Source: Pezicula radicicola (lineage: Eukaryota; Ascomycota; Leotiomycetes; Helotiales; Dermateaceae). Taken from it: a stretch of DNA of 64,000 nucleotides. Shown here piece by piece: positions 9,962 through 22,680 of this stretch (positions are counted from its first letter, which is position 1; each line of letters opens with the position of its first letter). The notes beneath the pieces are model-generated. The model had not been told where the DNA came from, ran no database searches, and was given only the letters and a program-made list of their open reading frames with translations. The translations under genes and the position numbers were made by a program. Location: positions 1,682,793-1,746,792 of the forward strand of contig PDUO01000003.1 in NCBI GenBank assembly GCA_003008705.1. Direction: 5' to 3'.

Positions 9962-12920
9962 AGTGTCCCACAAACAAAGCCACGATCGCTGAGGTACTCG
10001 AGAGTCGAGTCCTCCGAGTCTTATCATCTGTACGTACACCCGACCCATGTCTCTTACTCAGATATGAATCCCAAATCACCAGCCTGCATATCAGCACTCA
10101 CTCTGCTATTATCCAAAATCCTTCGCAGAGATAACATGATTATCCCATCATGGACCTATAGTACCCAAATGCACCTCTCGCGCCTTCTTCCATGACGTTG
10201 TCTCTTCGTTCCTGAGCTTTGTTCGGCATATACTCCGAAGGTCTAATGGGGGAAACCGAGCCTAGCTCACTCAGCCTTCTCCGGACGACGTTATCAGCCA
10301 CGTACAAATCTCCACCACGAGAAATTTTTCAATGTACAATACTCCGGAATACACCATGGTCCGGAAAGTTGGAAATATTTTGAGATCAAATTACACCCGA
10401 CCTCACTGGTACTACCAATTCGCAAGGATCTAAATAATCTTAACTGTCTTGAGGATGGTAAATTAGGCCAGATTACTTCGTATTGACCGCCCGAAGTCAC
10501 ACCTTGAAGAAAAGTCAAGGAGGCCAAGATACGATAGGGACCAGTGACTTTCCGAGTTGTGAAATTGCGTGTGCCACGAAGGTATATATGTAACTTTCAT
10601 ATTTAATCTGTTTGCTTGGCGTGAATTGCCCACTATTGAAGCTTGAGGGACTCATGAAAAGGTAGCTACAACTAGTCAACACTTCTATGCGGGGAAGAAG
10701 AATAAGTAGACCAGGATCTTCCAATTAACAGAGGTCCATTTTCACTGTCTAGTCCATCCTCCTCCCCTCCTTCTTGCTCTTAATGGCCATAACACAACCT
10801 CCCATGAGTTTAACTATTTCCAGTAATAATAACTCAGCAGAAACCCCAAAGAAAAGAAGAAGAAAAGGGATGTCCTTGTACTGCTGTTCAGGAACCGACG
10901 TCATAATCTCGTTCGGTACCAAACTTCACCAGTACCAAATTGCATCTCTCAAAGATATTACAAAATATACTCGGTACAACCAAGAATATATATATATCAA
11001 TTACTTAACTATTGTAGCAAGAAAACCAACACCTTCCAAACCAGAAAATTATATTTTGCTGCTTCAAAAACTCATCGTCAACGAATTGTATCTCTTTTCC
11101 ACTAGTCACGTGTACCAATCACTCGTATGGAATTCCAAATCCCCATCACACAATTCGTCGAAAAAGTCTCAGAAAACAAAAACCGAAAAAAAGGGGGGGC
11201 GGACGGCTGGACCCGAGATGCATAAGAGAAAACACGGGACATCCGGTACAAATATAAATTGAATATATATCCCGAGAACCAAAGATCCAAAATTAACACA
11301 ATATCTGTCAAATAGAAAGAAAAGTGAAAAAAAACCCCATCTCGAAAAATGGCTTCAGATTTGATCAAAAAATGAAAGACAAAAGTTTCATCTTAAAATG
11401 GGGTTCTTCAAATCAAAAATTTCTTTTGTTTACCTAACCAGGACTTAGGGTAGCAATACAATCAATATCCCACGAAAAAGAAGATCCGCAAATCAACATA
11501 ACAAACACATCAATTCAATTCAAAAATGTCAAAAAATTCCATCCTAGAAAAATAATCGTAACATGGCTTCAATCAAGCTTAAAACACAGAAAGTCTCAAC
11601 TTCAATGCCCGAATAAAAACGAACTTCAATTGAGATTCAACAATGTAATATCAAGATCAAATTAGAAGGGGTGGAAATCTCATCTCAAAAGAAACATCCA
11701 TCCAATCCACCTCATGAAAAAAGTATCCAATCCTATTCCTATCGATTTCTTTCGTAAAAAAAGACAAAAAGGTCTCGGGTCCTTCCGCCACTACTATATA
11801 TCACATCACATCCCATCAAACTACAAAACACCACAACATAACATATCACAATAAAGTCACAACACATAACATCGCCACACGAATCCACAATCCACAATCC
11901 AAATCAATCTCATACACCAAATCCCCCTCAAAAATAAAACAAAACATAGTTGATTTATTACTGTAAGATTACCCAAAAGAAAAACCTAGAAGACAAATCC
12001 AAAATAACCCCAATCCGAAATCCCAAAACCCCAAAAAGTGATTACTCACTCAGTAAGTAGAAAATTACCCAAAAGGAAAACCAAGAGTCTGGAATACTTT
12101 ATCCACCATGACCCAAATCCTACACAGCAGTCTGGGTAAATTAATAACCGGGGGCAAACGGAAGACATCTGAATCTTTGTGATAGATCAATTTATGATAC
12201 CTATCCATTGACTTTTTCAGGATTTTGTGGGATTTTGTGGAGTGAAGGGCTGACTGAGGTGGTATAGTAAAAGACCCTTCTTGTATGCAAGGCTGCAGGT
12301 TATAGTTAGTGGTGTTCTAATAAGAAGGTAGAAGGTAAATATTCTTCTTTGACGATGGTAAGGTCTTATAGGTAGGTTTATACATAGTAGATACCTTAGC
12401 TTAAGGAAGTGTTTTTAGAAGGTTATTAGAACAATTTAGGAAAATTAGAGCCTTTTTTTAAGGATGTTTCTATTACTTACCTCTACATTCTTTACTTAGT
12501 AACAAAAAAACTAAGCAACTATAACCTTTTAGGGAGTAAAACCTAAGTACCTAGTTTGTGTACTATAGATATTAATAGTAATATACTAATATTTTTTAAC
12601 TATAACGGTTTATTAATATTTTAAAACAAGTTAGCTTTAAAATTACCTATCTAGAAGTCTTCTAGAACTATTAAATTATATAGTTCCTTATAGTTGTTTA
12701 TAAAAGTTTAATCTTTCTATAATGTTCTAATAGCTCTTTATATTTAGTTGTAGAGTAGAAGTAATATTTCCATTAAGGTAAAGTTTTTCGTTTTCAAATT
12801 TACAAGTAGGTACCTAAGTACCTAAGTAAAGTATCTCCAAAAGAGAAAGAAAAAGATAACAGACCCTAAACCTAACATCAATACCTACCCAGATACCTCA
12901 ACCAAACACCCCCTCTCCCC

Positions 12921-14086
12921 TTAATAAACAACATGCCACTGCCCCCCAACCCCTCCACCATCCCTCAAAGAATCCAAAGCCACATTAACAGCCCTCTCAT
13001 CCAACCCCCCAATCTCCCTATACCCCAACCCCCTCACCCTCCCCTCAGAAATCCACTTGGGTAAAACACCCATAAACACCCCCGCCAAATCAGGATCCCC
13101 CTCCGGAGCCCCAAAAACATGTTTATCCTCCCAACCCCCCCTCTTCCTCCCAGCAACAACCTCACCAACCTCCCCCCTCAAAAGATGAACAAAAGTTCCC
13201 TTTTTATGATTAGATAACAGAGAAACAGCAAGACCATGACCAACCCCAGAATTAAAACAATCAAGAACAAACTCCAAATCATCCCCCACAATCTCCCTAA
13301 TCCCCCCTTCAAGATCCTGATCCGAGAGTTTCCGATCCAAGACATCAGTAGCTCCATACCCTCTCAACTCCTCAACCTTCTTCTCATCATCAGTAGAAGC
13401 AGTAACAATAATCCTCCCAATCCCTACAAGTTTCGCAAATTGAATAGCAAACTTCCCACAATTAGTACCACCACCAATAATCACCAGTTTCTTTGTCTTG
13501 AAATCGAATCCGCGAGCTTCTTCGGTATCAGGGAATGGGAATCCGAAGCCCATTTTCTTGCTGAAGAGGGCGAAGGCTGATGTCATGCCGTTACATGGAA
13601 AGGTAACTGCTTCACTGTCGGTGATGCTGGGAGGGATAATAGCTGTGTAGCGTGAATCTATGACGGTGTATTCTTGTAGGCCACCTTGTTTGACAGCGGA
13701 AAAACCGCCTTGACAGAATACGTGGGCTCTGATTGGGAAGGTGGAGTTTGGACCGTTGGAGATCACGGTTCCTGCTAGGTCGAAACCGAGGACTACGGGG
13801 AGGTGGTTTGCCATGTTGAAGACGTTTTTGTCGCGGGCTTTTTGGTCGAAGGGGTTTACTTTTGTTTTTGAGGTTTAGTTTGGTTTGGTTTGTGGGGTCA
13901 GAGGGTGATGGGGATGGGATTGAAGGGAGTGGATTGGTAGTGAGGAAGGGAGGGGAACGTACAGCCACAGGCTGTTATTTTTATTAGAGCTTCGTTTTCA
14001 CCAGGTGAGGGGATTGGGACAGTGATTTTTGTTAAGGGTTTCCCAATTTCAGTGAGGGCGAGAGCGGTTTGGGTTTTGGAAGACAT
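12921..14086 (-). CDS. MDR-family (zinc-free, TOXD/quinone-oxidoreductase-like) alcohol dehydrogenase
   Basis: Two exons, 14086-13963 and 13858-12921 (104-bp intron, donor GTACGT), give 353 residues. The N-terminal GroES-like half shows KITVPIPSPGENEALIKITACGLNP, DQKARD and LPVVLGFDLAGTV; the C-terminal Rossmann half has LVIIGGGTNCGKFAIQFAKL (about residues 165-185) followed by an IIVTAS strand for NAD(P)H. The Cys/His ligands of catalytic and structural zinc are not at their usual places, so this is the zinc-independent enoyl/quinone-reductase-like group, common in fungal accessory metabolism. The first exon ends in frame with Leu42 completed by the second, which supports the splice. The 3' half of the gene is strongly G/T-rich on the coding strand. 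The substrate is not predictable; no biosynthetic core gene is nearby. Confidence 0.88.
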
Positions 14087-17000
14087 ATTTGCAAGATGGT
14101 TTGATTGATAGGATTGGATCTGTAGACTGTTGATTGATGATCAATAAAGACGAGAATACTGGGTCTGCTTGATTTTGTATAGATGTGCTTTCAGACTACT
14201 CCATTCGAATGAACTTTTTGAGAACAGCTTAGCAAACTCTTCTTTATATACTCATCCTCGTTGAGAGCCATCTCAAACGGAATATCCCTTTGAAATGAGC
14301 CGACGGAGGTTTCTTGGCGCACTTAACTCCGTATACTGGGTGTTTGAGAGGGGAATTCTGAGGTTCTCAGCCTTGCATCATGGTAGTCGATGGAGTTTTC
14401 GGGTCGGAATTAAGCCTCGTCAATCAGCTGTTGTGTTGTGCTGTGAGGTTTGTAATCCATCGACTCAAGTTCGCAACGTTAATCCCAAACAATATCTACA
14501 TTGCGATGTGTATTGGTGAAGTTGTCCCGTTGAAGATATGAACTAGGTAAGTTCTGGACTTAGCACTCGGAGTCGGAGGAATTGATCTCTCTCCCGGTCC
14601 CCGAGATGGGATTCTCGCCAATTGAAGTTCTTTCCATAAAAGGTGTGATTTCCCAACATTGAGAAGTTCTTGTCCTGAGTGACAAGGTGCTGGGTATATG
14701 AAGATTGGTGGGAGAAAATTTGAGAACTCGGGGAAATAAAGTGCGGGATGGAGATGAGGCTATTCAGATGTCTGATACTGTAAACTTTTTTTCTTCCTTG
14801 GCTTGCGGAAGGTGGGGCCGTGACAAGCGGCAGGCACTATGAGGACTTCCCCGGGTTTGGACAGGAGCAGCAAACGACTCCTCACTTCCCATCGCAGAAT
14901 TCTTAATATGGGGAATTGGATTTTTTGATATTTCTTTTTCGAGGCAGGCCTTGATCTACACTGCACTCCTGGAAAGGGCATAGAGGAGGGAGGGCAACGA
15001 AGGACGATGATGCGAAATGGGCATTAAATGATGGTGAACTACCCAGCGCATTTTACAGAATATACTGGCAACGGAATACGAGAATCATACGGAACCAGGA
15101 AAAGTAGTGGTGTATCCAAGAATGAAGAACGACAAATTGATTCCAAATCGCAATGCCTCGACCGCTCCCGCCCAACATCAACGGGAATATTATTGGAGGC
15201 TTGGAGCCCATATAACTGGAACAACTGATTCCAGAGCGGGAACATAGGTCTTTAAAAAAGAGAGAAACATACTGGCGATACTCAGCGCAAGATATAAATT
15301 TCGAAGACAAAAGAAGTAACGCACAGAGCCTGTCAACTGCCAGATCTCCAACAAGATGAGTCGTGGTCTGAGACTGCAATGTATCTTTCCATCCCTTGAT
15401 CGATCTCATATGACAACTCACAAAATGACGACGATTAACTTTTCCCTCCTTTCTACATTCGAACCCTTGATATACAAATATTCAGCTCCAGACACTATTG
15501 AGACTTGTTAGAGACTTTTCGTGCAAAAGCTGTGCTGTTGGTTGAGAGCCAAGAACGCTCTTAGACTCGAGTCCAGAGCGTACGGTAGATGGAAGGGACA
15601 TCGAGGTGAAAAGTATGCTTTTTACGGATGCGATATTTTACCGTCACCCCAGTCCATCGTCGATATCAAAGCACGGAGATTTCTCTGAAGCACCATGCAC
15701 TGTGTGTGATTGATAAACTCGACGATCGAGAATGATGTGTATGATGCGTCTAGCAAAACGGAGACGATCCAACCCGTCCTGGGTCCAACATCAGTAAGTC
15801 GTATCCGTCTGTTTGGTAACAGAATCGTGATCAGGTCATTCATTATTCTTAGTTTCCACAATAGTTCCAAGGCAGTCTCCGCTGGCCATCCTCGCTCTCA
15901 ACATCCACCACCCACAATAATACCGAGCGTTTGGGTTTCCTAGGACAGGGTCTCGGTGTGCTTTCTGGCCTCTGGAACGGTTGAGCCCCTTCGGACGACG
16001 CACCTTGAACGCCTCAGACATTTGCCGAGAAGAAGAGGAAAGCTTCCAGAAGTCTCGCTAGAATGTCCCAAATTGATCTTGGGTGGACTCTTGAGTGGGC
16101 TCTTGAGTCGTGGGAAGGATGAATTTAGATTTTTGGGGACAAAAGAGGGACTCAAGGAGGCTGGGAAGTTTGGGCTATCAGGGACCTGGGCTTCGGAAAT
16201 ACCATAGTCCTTTCTCTAATAAATAACACTAAAGTAATAAGTACTGTACAGCCGTGCAAGAGTCCCTGCTGCCTCATGGAAGAAAAAAAAAAGTTGAGAT
16301 GAAGAGGGTTTGGGAGTTTAAACATCAGAGCTTCCTTGTTTCCGTTTCCACTTTGTTCCACAGCATCCTTGTTCGAAGTTCCGCCCTTAGAAAGTCGCAA
16401 CGGTCTCAAGCGCCCGCGCGCGCGTCTCTCTTGGGGGACCCACAAGTCAAGTCTTGGGGTTTACGCATAGTTTTAGTTTGGGTTAAACTTGCTTGCTAAA
16501 ACGCACTCTTATTAGTCGGGATGCAGAGTGATATAGGTCTCAGTCGGGATAGCCTTGCTTTTCCATGCCCTTCTTGTAGACGGTTCCACAGCTTCCACAC
16601 GAGGTTGTAGGGATAGCATCTGGTCGTTGGGTAACGGGGTGATGATGTCGAGGCCACGCTTTCTCAACGGATCGTTGACGGTCATCGGTTGCTGTGAGTT
16701 ACGGCTAAGATACCGGTAGAGTGATCGCGGACTCGCTGCATGGGATGCCGAGGTGATGGGAGCGAGGTATTTGCTTTTGGGACTTCAACCCGCTATCAAG
16801 TTGCTTATGACGGAAAAATATAATGCTGCATATGCGGAGCGGAGCAGCGACAAGTCTAGGCAAGTCTTTAACGGCGTATCTCTTCCGTACCGAGTAGTCA
16901 CATGTGAGATGGCACTCTGAGCTCCAGCAGGAAGGAGGCACAAGTACTCCGGAGAGCCAGGTTGATGCAGCGCATATAGGGTCAATTGATTGCCTGCGAG

Positions 17001-18797
17001 CCTGCTTGTGTGCCTGCCTGTTCCGACTCGAACACCAGAATGCGACAAAGGCAGATTGAGTCAGGTAGATCAAGCAAACGTCACGGGAATTGTCTTGGAA
17101 AAAGGATTCGCGGCTCAAAATTTGGTCGACACGACCATGTGTTGACGGGAGGGAAGGGCCTTGTGGAATTGTGGGATGAATGCGAATGATGCTGGCTCCC
17201 CTACCATCGGTACGATACGACATGACTCCACGAAAGGAGAAGAAGAAACAAAAAGGCATGGTAGATTATTCAAGCAAACAAAGTAATTTTAGAGTTGATA
17301 GATCACAGCATTGATGCTAAATGCGAAAGCGCATCTGACTCGTAAGCCCTTTAGCCTTAACTCTCCCAAGTCATGGACAAGACAATTTCTTCTAGAACCT
17401 GGAGAACCCTCTTTCTTGGGGTCCTCCTCGTCCTTGTCTTGAGAGTTCAGCTCGTGGTCGCAAAGCCGCACCATCTCGAAATCGGCGGCCGGCGAATACT
17501 GCTGTGACGGAGAAGGAAAAACAAAAACGTTTTCTTTCTCCCACAGTAATTCCCGACCAATGCAAGCAACCGCTGTCAACACGATGATCGTACCAAAAGA
17601 AATGCCGGATGCGCTAATTTTTCATGTCAGGTACGAACGAACCTCACATGGATGTTCTGCAACGGCTGCGTCGCGGGTGTCCTCCGTATGGAGCCGGTGG
17701 GAGCTAGTAAGGTCGCCGACGGTAGGGTAAGACTCTCCAAGAGAGCGATGTTCGTTGGTAACAGGGATAATCATGACTATCATATCATAGATTCAGTAGA
17801 AAAGGCGAAAGACTTTGGATTGAAGTGGACTCAACGTGGCTGTCGGGTCGCCGGGAGAGGCTGCAGGATGCCATGCCATGCTCTCGATCCTTGGGCGTGT
17901 TTGCGACCTGCTGTCGAATGTAGATAGGGAGCGTAGCTGTACCACTATCTCTGTGCTTGGGGCACGATGAAGGTTGGTGTGTAGCGTGGCGGAACTGTGG
18001 TAAGCCTTGAATTTGATCGTCTCTGGATGCCACATGCTAGTTCCCCGACCCCGTACTGCGATACCATTGATGGGACTGAAGGAAACCCTGAGTCTGAAGA
18101 TACGGATGGACCTCCTGCGGCAAAGTTTTGCAGGCGGGTTGATCTTCGATAACCCTCCCCCCCCGTTCTTAAAGACGGCATTTGTATCATACCGGTAGCA
18201 AACATCTCATTTGTATTCTTCTACCGTAGGACTCAATGTTATCCGGATTGCGATGAATCAAATTGAAGGGCTTGGTTTGATTTTGAGAGAAACAAGTAAA
18301 TATAGACGGGTTGGTGCGCGCTTGCAAGGTGACCTCTCATTCCTCAGTTCGGTTTGCCTCACTTGGTTTCTGATAATGTGCGGACGGCATCACTTGTGTC
18401 TTTGACTCGTCTCTCAGAGTCTCTTACTGAGCCAATTATATACAAGGCATGATGATTCGTTGGGACCCAAGAATCAAAACACAGCACAGGCTGAAAAGTG
18501 CTTAATGTACCTATGAGCTGAGCATTTTGCGGTGGACGTAAAGTAAAGTCTTGCAGAGAATAGAAAGCACTGCCGCATACCATGATTTTTCTCAACAAAA
18601 ATGTGTCGTGTTCAAACCGAAGAGAAATGAGGAGATTCGTACTCGATAGTGGCCTGCTCCCGTCAAGTTCGAAGCAGCTGAAGCCCTGAGCAGCGGGCGG
18701 TAGAGAGACGAGACGATGTCGGCGCCTCCTATCACTATTGACAGTTCAATGTCACCACTTACCACGAGTCATCTATGAAAGTATCACCTCGCTGGTG

Positions 18798-18828
18798 CTT
18801 CTTCTTCTTCTTCTTCTTCTTCTTCTTC
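18798..18828. repeat. (CTT)n microsatellite
   Basis: About ten CTT units in non-coding sequence. Confidence 0.85.
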
Positions 18829-19275
18829 CTTCATGGCACAGGAGTGGTCACTGGCGACAACATTCCTATTTCAGATCTGATAGGCTAGATCATGAACCTG
18901 AAACAGGATGAGTCGGCCCAACAGCTCGTCTGTCTCTCCAAAAGTCCACCCTGGCTATTTATGATGCTCGCGAACGCTTTAGGGCAGATTCCCGCTTGAT
19001 CAGTCTGATAAATGTGGATAGTGGGTCTGTGGCTGGAAGGAAGCACTAGAACTAACGAGGGAAGTTCTAAAAGTTCCATGCAGCAGCAACTTTACCAGCC
19101 AGGCGGATTGCCCCTGACTACCAGATAACGGGGGTTGGCCCCCGATGAATCTAAACCTTGCTAGTGCTGCCATCGCCAGGAGGGCTTACCCTTTGGGACT
19201 AGGGACTGATGAGGTATGCTAAACGAGCGAAGAAAGGCCCAAACTTCCAAAAGAAAAAGGGATAACGTAGGCAGG

Positions 19276-19313
19276 GTAGGTAAGGTAAGGTAAGGTAAGG
19301 TAAGGTAGGTACC
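19276..19313. repeat. (GGTAA)n pentanucleotide repeat
   Basis: Six tandem GGTAA units followed by GGTAGGTACC. The GGTA/TACC motif recurs elsewhere in intergenic DNA of this window. Confidence 0.85.
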
Positions 19314-20620
19314 ATAGGTCACGACAGAGGGCAGAGTACCTCTCTATTGTTTAGACTCGTGGCACAACGACTCACTACCGCGAGCATTAATAATGACTAA
19401 TCCCTAGCGACGAGCATAGCGTATCTACATAAGGTAATTTACACATTGGCACTCATAATGGGATAAATTGGGATGCGGTGCTGCTGCGCAAAAATGAGGG
19501 CATGGAAGTCATCTCTCTCCTGTCACATCTAAAGAAAGAAGAGCAGCACCATCAAAAATTCATTAACTTCTTGGAGCTATACTGACACCGGGTTATTATT
19601 ACCGGCTCCAATTATGATCAGCCAGACGTGACCTTAATGCCCAAAGTCGTTGTTTGCCGGGAACACTCGGCCGTTCATAACTTCATTTTAACCCCTTTAC
19701 GGCAGAGTGCTTATTACTTTTTTGGCTTCGACGTTCGTCGCTTGACAGGAACACCCAGACATTACACCCTCGCTGGCCCAGAATGCCCCCTCCCCTGACA
19801 CCCTGCCCGCGCACACCCTTCACTCCTTCCCGGACAGCCACCTCTCGTCGCCATAATTTACTCGAATTTCTGTCGGTTTTTTGATTTTTCTAAGTAATTT
19901 CCAAGGGATGCGTTGGGTTTTCAGACGTGGATGGAGCACTAATTTCATTTGTCTTTTTCCGGGACGCCTTCCCCTTCCCTAGTTCAAGCATCACCGTCCC
20001 AGCGCCCTGGCAGATCTTCCACCTCGCCCTTGTCTCTGGCATGCACTCACTTCGTATAAGACAGAGCCCCTTCGCACAATCCCGAATTTCTTGCTTTCCT
20101 CTTGTTAAGTATCTGCTGCTTTGTGCTTGCCTGCTCTCCTCCACAGTGCTCTACTACGCTCCAATACTCTCTCCCCCCCAGCTCTCTGTCACCGCGGCAG
20201 AATAGTACCCTCTCAACCAGGCACTCGCACCCGCAAGCAACATCCCTAGGGCCCCCCCATCGGCTACGTACCTTATACCGAATTGCATTAAGCATTTGCA
20301 GCACCCGGCGCCACGCTTCTACCCTACAGCGTCCGAACAGCACGCTCCGTCGCAGAACCTCGCGAAGTCTCAGAACTGTCAAAGCATTACGAGACTTTCA
20401 AATAAACTCCCATCTGCTGTTTCCACCTTCTTCTCTACAAGACCACCCAAGAGCTTCTAATAGAAGTTTCTGCACCGCCCCCCCCGAAAATTATCCCAAC
20501 GTCCTTCCATCTACCATCCACTCCATTGTGATTCCTGACAATACATCTGAGTCCACCAAGACCGACCTCTCACACTCCTTTTAGGAGTATCGACAACGCA
20601 AACCCAAGACACCCTACAAC

Positions 20621-20784
20621 GTGAGTCATTTAAACCACAACCAACCAACCCCTGGCTGTTTCATTGCGCAAATCAAAAGTTACAAACTGGTTAAACGCTG
20701 AGTGGCGACGCTTTGAGCCTGGGCCGTTTATATATATTACCTGCTCGTGTCGCAAATTTTCAACTAACATTTCCCCCTCTGCAG
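20621..20784 (+). other. Candidate spliceosomal intron in a long 5' leader
   Basis: A 164-bp stretch with all fungal intron signals: donor GTGAGT at 20621, branch-like CAACTAAC at 20761, a C/T-rich tract and CAG acceptor ending at 20784. It sits between a CT-rich leader-like region and an ATG 21 bp downstream of the acceptor, the usual place of a 5' UTR intron. No transcript evidence is available here. Confidence 0.55.
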
Positions 20785-20805
20785 ACCGTCACCATTTCCG
20801 TCAAG

Positions 20806-20901
20806 ATGATCACCCGGACGTTTCCTTCAGCAAACATGGGCAGAGGCGCATATGATACAACTGGTGTACAAAAGCCACCTCCTCGTCCTAAGCCAAGATA
20901 A
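20806..20901 (+). CDS. Candidate 31-residue microprotein or leader ORF
   Basis: The first ATG after the candidate leader intron has a strong fungal context (TCAAGATG) and opens a 31-codon frame ending TAA followed at once by TAG. The peptide starts MITRTFPSANMGRG and ends in a proline/basic tail PPPRPKPR. No signal peptide, membrane helix or known motif is present. In the same frame a TAG at 20582-20584 precedes the intron with no ATG between, so this ATG is the start if the intron is used. It is either a microprotein, or a uORF of a transcript whose main frame is missing here; the next + strand gene (ARPC5) is 4 kb away and has its own start. It is a hypothesis resting on context, not homology. 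Confidence 0.35.
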   Translation: MITRTFPSANMGRGAYDTTGVQKPPPRPKPR

Positions 20902-22617
20902 TAGGACCATCTTGTCATCACACTCACGATCAATGGTGTTCTGAGAGAGCATCAGGAGACAAAATATCTACCCGCGCCGAACCGACCCCTTTTCGCGATG
21001 CGATCACCAGTGTCTCCTATCCTCGAGATCAACACCAACGCTATCAACATGACCGATTTTTCTTTTTTAAATCAACGACTACAATACACACCGTTTCGCA
21101 AGAAAGCCCATATTAATAATACCCGTCGAATTCACATTCAGCCTGTACAACAAAAAGTGCCCATTTACGAGCAACGATTTCTCCTGTATCATTCCTACGA
21201 CACATTCCTGTCACATTTCCACCACAACTCGATCCGATCAGAAAAGTTTAATACCACCCCTCCCTTACTTCAACATACGCACAGAATCCAAAACCCTCGA
21301 GCGGTCCGAATCTCGATCCACAGTACAGACTCTACCGCCTCAACCCAAAAGTCTTTCCAGGTGTAAGGAGGGGTTCTACAGGAGTTGCATCTAGATTGGA
21401 GCGTCGCTTTCTGGGATTATTGATTTTTCTCTGTCTATTCATTGTTTTGCATCTCCTAGGCTCACTTCGGCGCTCCTGTATCTTTTTTCTTTTTTTCGTT
21501 GGTTACACAAAATGGGATTATCTGGCATGGCACTCTGGGCAGGCTGGGAAAAAGATTTCGATTGCTTTTTGCGGGGTGCATATAGACTTGCTTTTTATTG
21601 CGTTGGTTTTTTATTACACTTGGCTGCTTTTTCTGGAGTCTCCGAAGTATCCTACCTCGCGGTACGGAACCGGTTGCGAACTTGTATAGGATAGTTTGGG
21701 ACGTGCTTTTGTGTATGGCATGTCTCTTTGTATCATTTGTACTACACCTTTTATTGCTTTGCTTTGCTGCGTTTTCACTGGTATCAATTCTCTTCAAGTG
21801 GGATAATAAGGAGAGAGAGAGAGGGAGCGCTTCTTTTCTTTCTTGGCCTCTTCTCGATTTCTTTTCTTGTATTTTTCTTTGCTTTTGCTCCTCGGGCTGG
21901 ATCCTGAATCGAGGAGGAGAAGGAAAAGGAAAAGAAACGAAAGACAGATATAGAAGAGGCAAAAGCGCAAGCAAAAGCAAAAGCAGAAAAGAAAAAGAGG
22001 CTGGGGCTGAGATGATCATATACCCATAGAGTTTTTTCATTTTTGTTTGTATGAGAGTCAGTTGAGGATGAAAGGAAGGGAATGAAGGAAGGGAAAGGGG
22101 ATCCAGAACCTATGGTTACATAAAATTACCTATCTTACATATTAATACGAAAGTTACTACTACTACTCTATAAGTTTACATTCTTTTGCTATTTGCTTCC
22201 CTACTATTTTGGATTGGTAGACCGATAGATTTCTTTTATTCCTTTGCTTGCTCCTTACCTCTCTTTGGCTCCCATTGACGGATTTAGATTTAGATTTAGA
22301 TTTGGCTAGACTAGATCACTAACTAGATCGCGATAGAAATTAACCTCCCTTAGCTAAGTAGAGAGATCGATAGGAAAGTCGATAGGGATATGATATGATA
22401 CGATTGATATGCAGGTGGATAGGATAGAAAATAATCTTAAATGCCACTTTTTTTTCTTCCGGCTGGGGCAAAAAAACACCACGATTGGAATTTCCCGAAA
22501 ATTAAAAAATTAAAAAAAAATTAAAAAATTAATGTTGTGGGTAGCGGATGGTAATGCGTGAGAGTGGGTGTTGGTTGGGCAAATGTAGAGAGGGAGCTAG
22601 TTTTCTGCATGCTTAGT

Positions 22618-22680
22618 TGGTTGTCTTTCTTGGTTGGGTTGGGTTGGTTGGGTTGAGTTGGTGAGTTGGTGAGTTGGTCT
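22618..22680. repeat. GTTGG-type low-complexity repeat
   Basis: Imperfect GGTTG / GTTGAGTTGGTGA units in tandem, followed by a T run. Confidence 0.7.

Larger units (their letters stand above)
9105..12920. other. 3.8-kb intergenic region with microsatellites and A/C-rich low-complexity tract
   Basis: No supportable gene. The first 600 bp are probably the promoter and 5' UTR of the large disordered protein. Simple repeats include a TTG run at about 9522-9548 and a CATT run at about 9937-9961. From about 10770 to 12100 the + strand is A/C-rich and G-poor; from 12350 to 12900 it is AT-rich with TAGGTACCTA-like motifs. The longest ORF here (10774-11262, +) is a compositional by-product. Confidence 0.55.

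Noticed and set aside
10774..11262. 162-codon + strand ORF
   Set aside because: Lies in an A/C-rich low-complexity tract where stop codons are rare by composition.
16705..17259. 184-codon minus-strand ORF in the gene desert
   Set aside because: Composition looks random, no family pattern, and overlapping ORFs of similar size exist on both strands.
20102..20584. 160-codon + strand ORF before the candidate leader intron
   Set aside because: Ser/Arg/Pro pattern follows from a CT-rich leader; ends before the donor and matches no family.
20998..21366. 122-codon + strand ORF after the microprotein candidate
   Set aside because: No protein-like pattern; probably UTR or non-coding.
21462..22040. 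192-codon minus-strand ORF rich in Lys/Arg/Ser
   Set aside because: Product of T-rich low-complexity DNA, with no start context or motif.
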